Positions 33,918-43,366 of a DNA stretch of 64,000 bases are shown piece after piece. Source of the stretch: Litoreibacter meonggei (GTDB taxonomy: Bacteria > Pseudomonadota > Alphaproteobacteria > Rhodobacterales > Rhodobacteraceae); contig NZ_RCCE01000002.1 in assembly GCF_003663885.1 (NCBI RefSeq), forward strand, positions 62,001-126,000. The letters are read 5' to 3'. The position numbers were made by a program, and so were the translations under genes. Each line of letters starts with the position of its first letter. Within the stretch, counting starts at the first letter, position 1. A model generated the notes under the pieces. That model made no database searches. It was not told where the DNA came from and was given only the letters and a program-made list of their open reading frames with translations.

Positions 33918-35021
33918 ATGAATACAGAAGGTGATCTTCTTCACACTGTCACGGCTGATAACATCTCGGATAACCGCAGGCGTGTGGGCAAAGTAATGGT
34001 GTGGGGCACCGCGTTGCTTTGTGCGGCGCTCGCACTGTGGCAAATGGCCTATGAGATGGATCGCGTTGCCCGCGGTTTCGAGACATGGCGTCCGGTTTTA
34101 TACGCCTACATGCTTTGGGCGACTGCACTTTGTGCCGCGCAGGTTATTGTGAACGGTGAGAAGGGCAAGCGCACCCTGTTCGTGCTACCAGCTGCATTGT
34201 TCGTCATCAGCCTTGTTGTCTTTCCCCTGCTCTTCGCGCTCTACATTTCTTTCACCGACTGGAACCTTGCCTCCCCCAACGGGCCACAGCCCAATGGTAC
34301 AGACAATCTGGTCGAGATGTGGAATGACGGCTTTTACTGGAACGCGCTGAAAAACATGGTCTATTATGTGCTGGCCGTGAGCGTGGAATACGTGATCGCC
34401 TTTGGTCTCGCCCTCCTGCTCAACGCACAAATCCGCGCCCGCAAGTTCTTCCGCGTCGTGTTTCTTTTGCCGCTGATGCTCAGTCCCGTGGCCGTGTCGT
34501 GGATGATCGGCAAGTCAATGCTAGAGGTCCGCTTCGGCCCCATCTCGCGCATGATCCGGGAGCTTGGCGGTGAGCCGAGCTTTTTCGGCACGCCGGAAAC
34601 GGCGCGTTTTATGATTATGGCGATGGATGCGTGGACGTTTATTCCGTTCATGATGATCATGCTTTTGGCCGGTCTTCAGGCACTGCCCCGCGAAGTCATC
34701 GAGGCCTCGAAGGTGGACGGCGCGACGGGATGGCAAAGCTTCAAGGAAGTCATTTTCCCGTTGATGCTGCCGGTCTCTGTCACTGCCATTGTGATCCGTA
34801 TCATCTTCAAACTGAAGCTGGCTGATGTGATTATCAATGTCACATCAGGTGGTCCGGGGGGCGCTACTGACAGCGTCACCAGCTTCATCTTCCGAGAGTA
34901 TCGCGACCGCTCCAACGTGGGCTACGGGACGCTTTTAGCCATGGTCTACCTGGTGCTGATCGTGATCTTCGTCACGCTACTTTTGAAACTGGTCAGCCGA
35001 TGGATGGAGCGCCCCGCATGA
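33918..35021 (+). CDS. Sugar ABC transporter permease (MalF/UgpA type)
   Basis: 367 residues with about eight membrane segments; two extra helices at the N-terminus precede the usual six. The EAA loop reads EVIEASKVDGATGWQSFKEVIFPLMLP near residue 255, the contact with the ATPase. It pairs with the permease that follows, overlapping it by 4 bp. The start is an ATG at 33918 without a strong Shine-Dalgarno. The N-terminal extension of about 80 residues is unlike the shorter permease at 57287. Confidence 0.88.
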   Translation: MNTEGDLLHTVTADNISDNRRRVGKVMVWGTALLCAALALWQMAYEMDRVARGFETWRPVLYAYMLWATALCAAQVIVNGEKGKRTLFVLPAALFVISLVVFPLLFALYISFTDWNLASPNGPQPNGTDNLVEMWNDGFYWNALKNMVYYVLAVSVEYVIAFGLALLLNAQIRARKFFRVVFLLPLMLSPVAVSWMIGKSMLEVRFGPISRMIRELGGEPSFFGTPETARFMIMAMDAWTFIPFMMIMLLAGLQALPREVIEASKVDGATGWQSFKEVIFPLMLPVSVTAIVIRIIFKLKLADVIINVTSGGPGGATDSVTSFIFREYRDRSNVGYGTLLAMVYLVLIVIFVTLLLKLVSRWMERPA

Positions 35022-35932
35022 GTGCGATCTTCAAAGATCACGACGCTGACCGCCGAGTGAACACCAAATGGTGGGCCAGCCGCATCGCTATCTACGCCGC
35101 ACTCTTGATATGGACCGTGATCTGTCTGTTTCCGATTTTCTGGACGATCACGACCTCGTTCAAACTCGCCCCCGACGTGATGAAGGGCAACTTGGTCCCT
35201 TGGTGGGACTTCACGCCAAGGTGGAAAGGCTGGGAATCCATCGGACTATCGCCCCGCTTGTTTGGCGAGGTCTCCACCGTTCGTGAGGAATTCCTCAAAC
35301 GGTTCTGGAACAGCACAATCATCTCAATCTCATCGTCATTTCTGGCCGTTGTTTTAGGGTCATTGGCGGCTTACGGGCTGTCGCGATTTAACTATCGGTT
35401 CGGGTTTATGAAAAACTCCGACATCTCGTTCTTTTTCCTTAGCCAGATGATCTTGCCGCCAGTTGTGTTGGCACTGCCCTTCCTCGTGCTTTATAAATCC
35501 TTGGCGCTGCTAGACAGCCGGATCGGCTTGATCCTGCTCTACACACTGATGGTGCTGCCCATCGTGATCTGGATCATGCGCGACCAATTCCAAGGCATCC
35601 CCATAGAACTGGAAGAGGCGGCACTTGTGGACGGCTTGGGCATCTGGGGTGCGTTCATGCAGATCGTTTTGCCCATCGCCCTGCCCGGCATGGTCGCCGC
35701 GTTTATCCTGTCACTGGTGCTTTGCTGGAACGAGTATTTCTTTGCGGCGCTACTGACCGCCACGAATGCGACGACCCTACCCGTCATGGTCGCGTCGCAA
35801 ACGGGCTCCCAGGGGATCAACTGGTGGTCCATGGCAGCATTGTCCTCCGCCGCAATCCTGCCGCTCGTGGTAGTAGCTATCTTCCTTGAGAAATACATCA
35901 TCAAAGGCATGGCCGCTGGCGCGGTTAAGTAA
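35018..35932 (+). CDS. Sugar ABC transporter permease (MalG/UgpE type)
   Basis: 304 residues from the ATG that overlaps the previous stop (ATGA at 35018-35021); an earlier start at 35000 is not needed. Six membrane helices and the EAA loop (IELEEAALVDGLGIWGAFMQIVLPIALPG) are clear. It ends MAAGAVK, as MalG-type proteins do. Its last 8 bp overlap the convergent FGGY kinase gene. Confidence 0.9.
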   Translation: MSAIFKDHDADRRVNTKWWASRIAIYAALLIWTVICLFPIFWTITTSFKLAPDVMKGNLVPWWDFTPRWKGWESIGLSPRLFGEVSTVREEFLKRFWNSTIISISSSFLAVVLGSLAAYGLSRFNYRFGFMKNSDISFFFLSQMILPPVVLALPFLVLYKSLALLDSRIGLILLYTLMVLPIVIWIMRDQFQGIPIELEEAALVDGLGIWGAFMQIVLPIALPGMVAAFILSLVLCWNEYFFAALLTATNATTLPVMVASQTGSQGINWWSMAALSSAAILPLVVVAIFLEKYIIKGMAAGAVK

Positions 35933-37412
35933 GCTCCGAGGCGATGTCCTTGGTCTGCTCATACAGCCTGCGGAACAGGCCGTGGGCTTTGTCATAGGTG
36001 GCGTTGGGGCGCGCCGTTATCGTCTGCGCCACCGGGTTCCATTTTGAAATATCATCCCGCTGCACCAGTCCAACAGCCAAGGCGGCGAGAAACGCGTCGC
36101 CGTAACTTGCACCGGTGGTCTTTTCACACACGATCTGGTCGATACCGGTAATGTCGGATGTGGCTTGCAACCACAGTTCATTCTGTGTCCCGCCCCCGAC
36201 AGCAAGCAACCGTTTCGGGGACTGGCCCAGTTCGGCAAAAGTATCGGTCACATGGCGCGTACCGTGGGCGATCCCCTCGATCAACGCGCGATACATGTCG
36301 CCACGTGTGTGGGTGAGGTTTAACCCGAAGATCGCGCCTTTTGCATGCACGTTATGGATCGGCGTACGCTCACCTGAAAAATACGGCAGCATTAGCAATC
36401 CGTTGGCCCCGGGCGGCGACATAGCAGCCTCTTGCGCCAAGGCAGGAAAGGCATTTTCGACCTCGAGATCGCGCGCCATCTGATCCCGAAACCAATGTGT
36501 TAGCGTACCAGAGGTCGCCAGCCCGGCCATGGACGCATGTTCGCCTTCAAATAACCAAGGCGCATACCATATGCGCGGATCCGATACCTGCGATTGCGCC
36601 CGTAGAATGATGAAAATAGTCGAGCCATACATCATCATCATGTCACCCGGTTGATCGACACCGACCGAGAATGCCTCTGCCGCAGCGTCGATGGTGCCCG
36701 CTGTTACGGGCGTCCCCTCGGCAAGCCCGGTTTGGCGTGCGGCAGTTCGCGTGATATGGCCTGCGATCTCGTTCGACCACATCAAGCGTGGAAACTTATC
36801 CAACGACATGATGTCATCCGCCAGATCATCGTTCCAAGACTGCGTTGCGATGTCATAGAGCGGGGAAAAATTGGCGGCCGTGTAGTGATCGATGACCACT
36901 TCGCCCGTTAACCGTTGCACAAGAAAACTGGTGGACGTCAAAATATGTGCTGTTTGCGCGTATATCTTCGGGCGATGCCGTTTGAGCCACAGGATTTTCG
37001 GCCCGACCGATTGGGACGTCAATGCGTTGCCACAGCGCGCAATGATGGTCTCTTCACCAATGCGGGCTGTCAGCTCGCGCACCTCGGTGTCGGCGCGCCC
37101 ATCGACACCGTACAGAACACCATTCATCAACGGTGTGCCATCCGCATCAACGGGCAGCATGCAGGGACCAATTGCGCTGCATGCCACCGCTTTAATCTCG
37201 TTGCTATCGACACCGCTGTTGTTCAGCAACGCCTTGCAGACATAGACAAAGTCGCCCCACCAATCCTCTTCGGGGCGGTGCTCGGCCCAACCGGGTTGCG
37301 GCACCAACATCTTATGACTTCGGGCCGCTTGCGCAATGATCGCACCACTCACATCAACCAAAACCCCTTTGGTCTCGTAGGTGCCAATATCGATGCCAAG
37401 CGTGTAGGCCAT
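35925..37412 (-). CDS. FGGY-family carbohydrate kinase
   Basis: 495 residues, full length for xylulokinase/fuculokinase relatives. The ATP-binding N-terminus is TLGIDIGTYETKGVLVD, and a sugar-contact segment PGWAEHRPEEDWW follows. The catalytic aspartate lies in GTIDAAAEAFSVGV near residue 240. The C-terminal FGGY signature region holds LLAVGGGTQNELWLQATSDI. It phosphorylates a ketose or polyol; the substrate is not evident. It is third in the minus-strand operon btpA-M42-FGGY, sharing one base with the stop of the M42 gene. Confidence 0.88.
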   Translation of the reverse strand: MAYTLGIDIGTYETKGVLVDVSGAIIAQAARSHKMLVPQPGWAEHRPEEDWWGDFVYVCKALLNNSGVDSNEIKAVACSAIGPCMLPVDADGTPLMNGVLYGVDGRADTEVRELTARIGEETIIARCGNALTSQSVGPKILWLKRHRPKIYAQTAHILTSTSFLVQRLTGEVVIDHYTAANFSPLYDIATQSWNDDLADDIMSLDKFPRLMWSNEIAGHITRTAARQTGLAEGTPVTAGTIDAAAEAFSVGVDQPGDMMMMYGSTIFIILRAQSQVSDPRIWYAPWLFEGEHASMAGLATSGTLTHWFRDQMARDLEVENAFPALAQEAAMSPPGANGLLMLPYFSGERTPIHNVHAKGAIFGLNLTHTRGDMYRALIEGIAHGTRHVTDTFAELGQSPKRLLAVGGGTQNELWLQATSDITGIDQIVCEKTTGASYGDAFLAALAVGLVQRDDISKWNPVAQTITARPNATYDKAHGLFRRLYEQTKDIASELT

Positions 37413-38506
37413 CAGGTGTAGTCATCCCGATCCAGCGAAAAATCCACCCCAATGCGGCTGATCGCGGCGTTCAGTAGTTCGGTCAAGGAAACAAGATCGC
37501 ACAGATCGCACAACTCTCTCGCAGAATGCGAATACCTCATCGGGAATCCCATATCTATCGAGGCCACCCCTTCGCCTACGAGTTGCACGTAGGACAAGTC
37601 CGTCAACACGCCAACCTGCGCGCTGCGTTGCAAGGGGATGTCTTGCGCCACCGCTGCTGTTTCGAACAGATGGACCATCGCAGGGTGAGGAATAACACCG
37701 TTCAGTGTGCCACGCCCGTGAAACGAATACAGGCTCATCCCCGGACCACCACCCAGCACCATGTCCCCCCGCGCCGCCATATCCGGGGTATCGGTGGCAA
37801 GCATCAGATCAAGCTGTATGGCGATGGCCGGTTGCAGTTTTTGCGCCAACGGCTGCGCGCCGCGCAAATTAAACTCCTCAAGCACGGTAAAGGCCAGATG
37901 AACCGGCGGGCCATCTTTTCGATCCTTCAACTGTCGCGCCATTTCCAGCAGCACAGCACACCCAGCGCGGTCATCGACGCTGGTGCCAACAATCCGGTCA
38001 TTCCCCAACTGCGCGGCATGCGGCGCATATACAACGGGCGTGCCGATGCGGATGCCGGCGGCCTCCACCTCGGCTGCAGAAGACAAACCAGTATCAACAT
38101 AAAGATCGGCGTAAGGCGTAACTTGGTACTTTTCCGAGGGCGCGGTCGTATGGTGGCTTTTGTTCGCAATCACCCCTGCAACATCTCGCCCCTCGCCGAT
38201 GCAGATCAATACCTCTTGGGCTGCGAGTGCGCGCTCCGGCACACCGCCCAGCCGCTCCAACCGGATCAAGCCATCGGCTTCAATCCGACGCACGATGAAC
38301 CCCAACTGGTCCATGTGGGTGAACAGCATAACGCCAGGCCCCTCACCCGGGAAATTGGCAACCAGATTACCAAGTCGATCCGAGGTGCTTTCAACACCCA
38401 TCTCGTTTAGTCGATCGCGCAAGGCACGCCGTACGCGGTCCTCATGGCCCGACAATCCCGGGACCATCATCAGGTCCATCAAATCGCGTTTGATCCGGTT
38501 CTTCAT
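37412..38506 (-). CDS. M42-family metallopeptidase, SgcX-like
   Basis: 364 residues of the M42 family. LMMVPGLSGHEDRVRRALRDRL opens the protein, metal ligands appear in LFTHMDQLGFIV and GTSVDDRAGCAVLLEMA, and the catalytic glutamates in TVLEEFNLRGAQ. M42 enzymes form dodecameric aminopeptidases, but SgcX of E. coli, encoded with a BtpA/SgcQ protein in a sugar operon, has no assigned function. The same pairing occurs here, with a 4-bp overlap to the BtpA gene. A role on an amino- or peptidyl-sugar is conceivable (inference). Confidence 0.87.
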   Translation of the reverse strand: MKNRIKRDLMDLMMVPGLSGHEDRVRRALRDRLNEMGVESTSDRLGNLVANFPGEGPGVMLFTHMDQLGFIVRRIEADGLIRLERLGGVPERALAAQEVLICIGEGRDVAGVIANKSHHTTAPSEKYQVTPYADLYVDTGLSSAAEVEAAGIRIGTPVVYAPHAAQLGNDRIVGTSVDDRAGCAVLLEMARQLKDRKDGPPVHLAFTVLEEFNLRGAQPLAQKLQPAIAIQLDLMLATDTPDMAARGDMVLGGGPGMSLYSFHGRGTLNGVIPHPAMVHLFETAAVAQDIPLQRSAQVGVLTDLSYVQLVGEGVASIDMGFPMRYSHSARELCDLCDLVSLTELLNAAISRIGVDFSLDRDDYT

Positions 38507-39303
38507 GTACGCATCTCACGTACCCGCGCCATGAAGTCTTTCGCACGATCTGGGTCGATCGCATTCCATGTATCACCATCGACCTTGAGAGATGACCCGA
38601 CAATACAGCCGTCTGCAATGGTCAGAACATCTGCGACTGTTTCGTGCTTCACGCCTGTGTTTGCCATCACTGCGATATCCGGCAAGACAGCTTTAACGGC
38701 CTCGAGGTCCGACAATGCCGCGGCCTCACCCGTGATCTGACCCGACACCAGCACGGCGTCGGGGATGGAAGAAAACACCGCACTTCGGGCACGGTCAGGC
38801 AAAGATCGCTGATCGAGCGAATGGGCAAACTCGGCAGAAATGTTATACAACATTGCCATATCGGACCGCCCCAGCCTGTCGCGATACCGCATGGCCTTAC
38901 CTGCATCCGGCGTCCACGGCCCCATGTCGGACGCATAGGTGCCGGTAAATATCTCCCGCACAAAGGAGGCGCCTGTGGCTGCGCCCAAGGCAATGCTCGA
39001 CATCGGGTCCCAAAGTACATTGACGCCAAAAGGTATGGTAATCTCGGATTTTAGCGCTCCGATAATTGCGGCCATAGTCGCCGTGGAGGCTGTGTCGACC
39101 TCGAATTCATAGGGCCGGTCATTCTCATTGCCAAACATCACCGCGTCGAAGCCTGCGTCTTGCAACGCAAGAAGGTCAGCCCGCGCAGCCGCCACCAAGT
39201 CAAGGGATGGGTCAAAAAGCGGCGCACCCGGTAAGGCACCGATATGAACCATGCCAATCACTGGTTTGTTCTTCCCAAACACCCGTCTGAATTTTTCTGT
39301 CAT
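38503..39303 (-). CDS. BtpA/SgcQ-family protein
   Basis: 266 residues from the ATG at 39303 (GGGGGAG site just upstream); the frame to 39351 is too long. The TIM-barrel-like sequence (PVIGMVHIGALPGAPLFDP, FDAVMFGNENDRPYEFEVD, IPFGVNVLWDPMSSIALGA, VMANTGVKHETVADVL) is characteristic of the BtpA family. In cyanobacteria BtpA stabilises photosystem I; in other bacteria SgcQ-type members occur in sugar operons without known reaction. It is first of three minus-strand genes and divergent from the aldo-keto reductase (92-bp gap). Confidence 0.87.
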   Translation of the reverse strand: MTEKFRRVFGKNKPVIGMVHIGALPGAPLFDPSLDLVAAARADLLALQDAGFDAVMFGNENDRPYEFEVDTASTATMAAIIGALKSEITIPFGVNVLWDPMSSIALGAATGASFVREIFTGTYASDMGPWTPDAGKAMRYRDRLGRSDMAMLYNISAEFAHSLDQRSLPDRARSAVFSSIPDAVLVSGQITGEAAALSDLEAVKAVLPDIAVMANTGVKHETVADVLTIADGCIVGSSLKVDGDTWNAIDPDRAKDFMARVREMRT

Positions 39304-39395
39304 TGTACGTACTCCCCCACCAAGACTATGCTCGGCAACCTGTTCACGCAAAGAGAAACTAGGCTATAGTCCTGCGTTAAACGGAGGAGGTCTAG

Positions 39396-40424
39396 ATGGC
39401 TTTGAAGACACGGCACTGGGACCGGCTTGGCAATGGCGGGCTGACATTCACGGAATTAGGTTTTGGCACGGCCCCCTTGGGCAATCTTTACAAGGCGATC
39501 TCGGACGAAGACGCCCGCGCAACGCTTGATGCGGCTTGGGATGGCGGTGTCCGTTACTTCGACACTGCCCCGCTTTATGGGCTTGGGTTATCGGAGACGC
39601 GCTTGAACCCGTTCCTGCGCGACAAGCCGCGCGACGAGTATGTCTTGTCCAGCAAAGTGGGTCGGTTGATCCAGCCATGCGCGCCCGAACACCGCGCAGG
39701 CGTTGGCAAATGGTTTGATGTGCCGCAACGACGCGAGCACTATGACTACAGTTATGATGGCATTATGCGCAGTTTCGAGCATTCTTTCTCTCGGCTTGGC
39801 GTAGACCGGATCGACATTCTGTACGTCCATGACCTGTGCGTATTTTCCCACGGCTCCAAGGAAATTTCCGATATGCGGATCAAGGAATTCTTCGGCGGGC
39901 GCGGCTATGACGCGATGATCTCGCTGCGCGACCAAGGTGTAATCCGTGCGATAGGTGGCGGAATAAACGAGTGGGAGGTCTGCCAGGCGCTTGCAGAGCG
40001 CGGGGACTTCGACCTGTTCCTTCTAGCCGGTCGCTACACCTTGCTGGAGCAAAAAGCTCTCGATAGCTTCCTGCCGCTCTGCGATGCCCGAGGGATCGGG
40101 ATCGTGACAGGCGGGCCATATAATTCCGGTATCCTGGCAACCGGAGCAAAACCCGGCTCTTACTACAATTATGACGCCGCGCCGAAGGACATCATTGATC
40201 GGGTCAATGCCATCGAGGCGGTTTGCACCGATCATGGCGTGCGTATGGTCGATGCTGCATTTCAATTCCCACTGCTGCATCCGGCCCATGTCGCGGTAAT
40301 CCCCGGCGGGCAAGGCGTGGCCGAGACGAAGGGCAATCTGCAGGCCGCGCAGGCGAACATTCCGGCGGCGCTATGGGCCGACCTGAAAACCAAAGGACTG
40401 ATGCGCGAGGATGCACCCACATGA
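39396..40424 (+). CDS. Aldo/keto reductase, L-fucose/aldose dehydrogenase type
   Basis: 342 residues of the AKR family: GFGTAPLGNLY, the tetrad Asp-Tyr in FDTAPLYGLGLSE, Lys in LSSKVGR and His in DILYVHDL; NAD(P) contacts are at the C-terminus (VIPGGQGVAETKGNL). The sequence resembles D-threo-aldose 1-dehydrogenases (L-fucose dehydrogenase, D-arabinose dehydrogenase) and pyridoxal 4-dehydrogenase. Oxidation of L-fucose to the lactone fits the next gene, a fuconolactonase-like hydrolase that overlaps by 4 bp, and FucU upstream. GGAGGAGG precedes the start. Confidence 0.87.
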   Translation: MALKTRHWDRLGNGGLTFTELGFGTAPLGNLYKAISDEDARATLDAAWDGGVRYFDTAPLYGLGLSETRLNPFLRDKPRDEYVLSSKVGRLIQPCAPEHRAGVGKWFDVPQRREHYDYSYDGIMRSFEHSFSRLGVDRIDILYVHDLCVFSHGSKEISDMRIKEFFGGRGYDAMISLRDQGVIRAIGGGINEWEVCQALAERGDFDLFLLAGRYTLLEQKALDSFLPLCDARGIGIVTGGPYNSGILATGAKPGSYYNYDAAPKDIIDRVNAIEAVCTDHGVRMVDAAFQFPLLHPAHVAVIPGGQGVAETKGNLQAAQANIPAALWADLKTKGLMREDAPT

Positions 40425-41263
40425 AAATCGACGCGCACCAGCATTTCTGGCAACCGCTTCGGGGCGACTATGACTGGATGCCCCAAGACGACCGGACCCT
40501 AAACAGACCCTATGGACCATCCGATCTTGCGCCAAGTCTGGTCAAACACAACATTGATGGCACCGTTGTGGTGCAGGCCGCCGCAACGATTCAAGAAACG
40601 GAGTATATGCTTGGATTGGCCGACGCCACGCCTTCCATCAAAGGCGTTGTGGGGTGGGTTGATTTCGAGAATCAAAGTGATTTGGCCCATCTGAAGCGCT
40701 TCTCTGCACACCCGAAATTCCTCGGGGTTCGGCCGATGATCCAAGATATTCCCGATGTGAACTGGATGCTACGCGATGACGTCCAATGGGCCTACCGCGC
40801 AATTATTGATCTGGACCTGGCTTTCGATGCGCTTGGCTTTCCGCAACACTTGCCAAATTTCTTGACACTCATGCAGCGCTACCCAGAGATGCGAGTGGTT
40901 TATGACCACTGCATGAAGCCGCAAATTCGCGATCAGCGCACAGGGCAAGATGCGTTCACGCTCTGGGCTGACGGGATGTCACGACTGGCCGATGAGACGA
41001 ATGGATGCTGCAAGTTTTCAGGCTTGATCACTGAGGCTGACGATGGCTGGGCAATTGAGGATTTGCGCCCCTTCGCCGAACACGTGTTAAAGGCCTTCGG
41101 GGCCAAGCGGGTGATGTGGGGGTCGGACTGGCCTGTCTGCCGATTGCAAGCGGAATACGGCGATTGGTATGACATAGCAGATGCGCTGACACGGGACATG
41201 ACAGACTCCGACCGCGCAGAAATTTTCGGAGGCACGGCAGCCAGGTTTTATCGCTTGGAGTGA
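40421..41263 (+). CDS. Amidohydrolase, L-fuconolactonase-like
   Basis: 280 residues from the ATG overlapping the previous stop; the upstream frame is inside the reductase gene. It is an amidohydrolase-2/COG3618 protein: metal ligands in DAHQHFWQP at the N-terminus, YDHCMKPQI in the middle and MWGSDWPVC near the end. Members hydrolyse sugar lactones such as L-fucono-1,5-lactone. With the aldose dehydrogenase it would give the free aldonic acid. The dehydratase and aldolase for the following steps are not in the window. Confidence 0.86.
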   Translation: MKIDAHQHFWQPLRGDYDWMPQDDRTLNRPYGPSDLAPSLVKHNIDGTVVVQAAATIQETEYMLGLADATPSIKGVVGWVDFENQSDLAHLKRFSAHPKFLGVRPMIQDIPDVNWMLRDDVQWAYRAIIDLDLAFDALGFPQHLPNFLTLMQRYPEMRVVYDHCMKPQIRDQRTGQDAFTLWADGMSRLADETNGCCKFSGLITEADDGWAIEDLRPFAEHVLKAFGAKRVMWGSDWPVCRLQAEYGDWYDIADALTRDMTDSDRAEIFGGTAARFYRLE

Positions 41264-41797
41264 GCTGTCATAAACGCGCGCGGGCCCAGAATGTTAAAAA
41301 TCTAAGCTTCAGTCCGCCCCGATTGCAATTGTCCCAGATGGGGCGAATTGAGCTACATTTACGCATTTTTTGTATCGGTAATCGACCAAGATGTTTGACC
41401 GTATGCGATAAGCCAACGCGGCTTTGTCGTTCACAGATTTCTCGACGACAAATCCTTACGTCAGCGACGAGGCCGCAAAAATCTGGTGCGACTGGAAAGT
41501 GACTTGATGCAACAAACAGATGGCAACAGAACGCCGTAGGTTGTCACGTTTGTGCCTGAATGATAACAGATTTATGGAGTTCTATGGTCCAACCGAAGAC
41601 GATTTGGCGATCGCGAATTGCCGCAATGCACAAGTGGGAAATACCATGAAAATCCACCCTCAGACGCCCATCGCAGGCAATCCATCCCCCACGCTGAAAG
41701 ATCGATTTGTGCTACATAAGGCATTGACCAAATTCATGTTATGACCGCGCACAAAAACACACAAAAACAATAAAAATCAGGTATATGAGGTAACTAA
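41264..41797. other. Gene-poor stretch, 534 bp
   Basis: AT-richer than its surroundings. The only frames are short; one of 74 codons (41520-41744, with an inner ATG at 41574) has no good ribosome site and no recognised motif. A/C-rich tracts (ACAAAAACACACAAAAACAA) lie just before the glycosyltransferase start. It probably contains the promoter of the module at 41798 and an unresolved remnant. Confidence 0.5.
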
Positions 41798-43342
41798 ATG
41801 GCATTGAGCAAAATTGGTATGCTCTGGATGGAAGGTCCGCTGAGCTATCTTGAGGTGCTTTGCGTTAAGTCCTTTGTGGACGCGGGACACGATGTTGTTC
41901 TTTACCATTATGGGCCACTGGAAAACGTGCCGGACGGCGTCCGCTTGGAGAGCGCTGAACAGTTTCTTCCTAGAGAAGGGTTTCTAACGCATAGACGCAC
42001 CGGCAGCCCTGCCCTGCACTCGGATGTGTTTCGCTATAAGATGTTGGAAAAAAACACCGACATGATTTGGGCAGACACTGATGCCTATTGCCTGAAGCCC
42101 TTTGAAACCGATAACGGCCACTTTTATGGCTGGGAGTCCAAATCACACATAAACGGCGGGGTTCTCGGCCTGCCCTCGGACAGCGACACTTTGGGCGAGT
42201 TGCTTGCGTTCACCAGCGACGAATACTCGATACCCAGCTATTATGGCCCAGAATACGAACAAGAGCTGATCACGGCCAAAGAGCAGGGCAATCCTGTTCA
42301 TGCTAGTGATCAGCCTTGGGGGGTTTGGGGTCCGCATGCGATCACGCATTTCCTGCATAAGACCGGTGAAGCGAAATATGCCTTTGCTCAGGACGTGTTG
42401 TACCCCGTTCTCTACAAAGATCGGCGCAACATGCTGAAAAGGAATTTCGATCTATCGAACGAGATCACCGAAAACACCAAATCAATCCACTTCTATGGAC
42501 GGCGTATGCGCAAGCGCTTGGTAGAAAAGGAGGGCGGCATCCCTCACCACAAAAGCCTGATTGGTGGGCTGCTCAAAAAGCACAATGTCGACCCGGCATC
42601 GGCCCCCCTGCCCGTCAGTAATCCGCCGGTTGCGGAGCCAGATCACCCACAAAGAAAGTATGAAAGCAGCTTGCCCAACCTGACTGACCTCGCTGACAAG
42701 CATGGCACTGACAAAGGCAGCACCAAGCACCGCTATAGCGAGATGTACCAGCTTCTGTTCTTACCTTTTCAAAACCGACCGATCAAACTGCTGGAGATGG
42801 GACTTCAAATAGGAGGTCCAGAGCACGGCAAAGACAAAGACCGTCAGACCAGTGATCTGCCCTCGGTTCGGATGTGGCTTGAGTTTTTCGAGAAGGCCCA
42901 TGTTTATGGCCTCGACGTTTCTGATTTTTCTTGGTTCTCGGAGGAGCGTTTCACCTTTGTGCGCTGCGATATGGACAGGCGCGATGCGATCGTAACGGCG
43001 ACCGCGGATTTACCTGTAATGGATGTGATCATCGATGACGCCTCCCACGCCTCACACCACCAGCAGAACGGCTTCTTAGAGCTTTGGGATAAGTTAACTC
43101 CGGGCGGGTTGTATATTATCGAAGATTTGCGTTGGCAGCCCAAGCACATGGAACATGATGGTATCACCAAGACAGGTGATCTGTTCTACGGCTTCCAAAG
43201 AGACAAAAAATTCGTCCATAGTGATCCGCAGCTGGAGGCAGAGTTCAACAAGATCGCACCAGAGATTTCAGGATGCTTTGTGTTTCAAGCCGGGTACAAT
43301 ATCCGCAAACGCAACCAAATGGCAGTAATTCACAAACGCTGA
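41798..43342 (+). CDS. Glycosyltransferase-methyltransferase fusion protein
   Basis: 514 residues in two parts. Residues 1 to about 265 resemble capsular-type GT32/alpha-1,4 glycosyltransferases: SYLEVLCVKSFVDAGHDVVLYHY, the DxD-type motif in IWADTDAYCLKPF, and INGGVLGLPSDS. After a Pro-rich linker (PASAPLPVSNPPVAEPDHPQ, about 265-285) the C-terminal half is a SAM-dependent methyltransferase like those acting on sugars of natural products (LADKHGTDKGSTKHRYSEMY, LLEMGLQIGGPEHG, VYGLDVSD, DVIIDDASHASHHQQNGFLEL). Both activities on one glycan would let addition and O-methylation be coupled. GAGG precedes the start. It heads a four-gene plus-strand unit. Confidence 0.8.
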   Translation: MALSKIGMLWMEGPLSYLEVLCVKSFVDAGHDVVLYHYGPLENVPDGVRLESAEQFLPREGFLTHRRTGSPALHSDVFRYKMLEKNTDMIWADTDAYCLKPFETDNGHFYGWESKSHINGGVLGLPSDSDTLGELLAFTSDEYSIPSYYGPEYEQELITAKEQGNPVHASDQPWGVWGPHAITHFLHKTGEAKYAFAQDVLYPVLYKDRRNMLKRNFDLSNEITENTKSIHFYGRRMRKRLVEKEGGIPHHKSLIGGLLKKHNVDPASAPLPVSNPPVAEPDHPQRKYESSLPNLTDLADKHGTDKGSTKHRYSEMYQLLFLPFQNRPIKLLEMGLQIGGPEHGKDKDRQTSDLPSVRMWLEFFEKAHVYGLDVSDFSWFSEERFTFVRCDMDRRDAIVTATADLPVMDVIIDDASHASHHQQNGFLELWDKLTPGGLYIIEDLRWQPKHMEHDGITKTGDLFYGFQRDKKFVHSDPQLEAEFNKIAPEISGCFVFQAGYNIRKRNQMAVIHKR

Positions 43343-43366
43343 AGGTCGGCGACGGAGGGCAGAGAC

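Noticed and set aside
37526-38410. 294-codon plus-strand open frame
   Set aside because: It is antisense to the M42 peptidase gene, whose motifs and operon overlaps are clear. The plus frame is His/Arg-rich with no recognisable fold.
41520-41744. 74-codon frame in the gap before the glycosyltransferase
   Set aside because: No ribosome site, no motif, and start choice arbitrary; kept only as part of the gap description.
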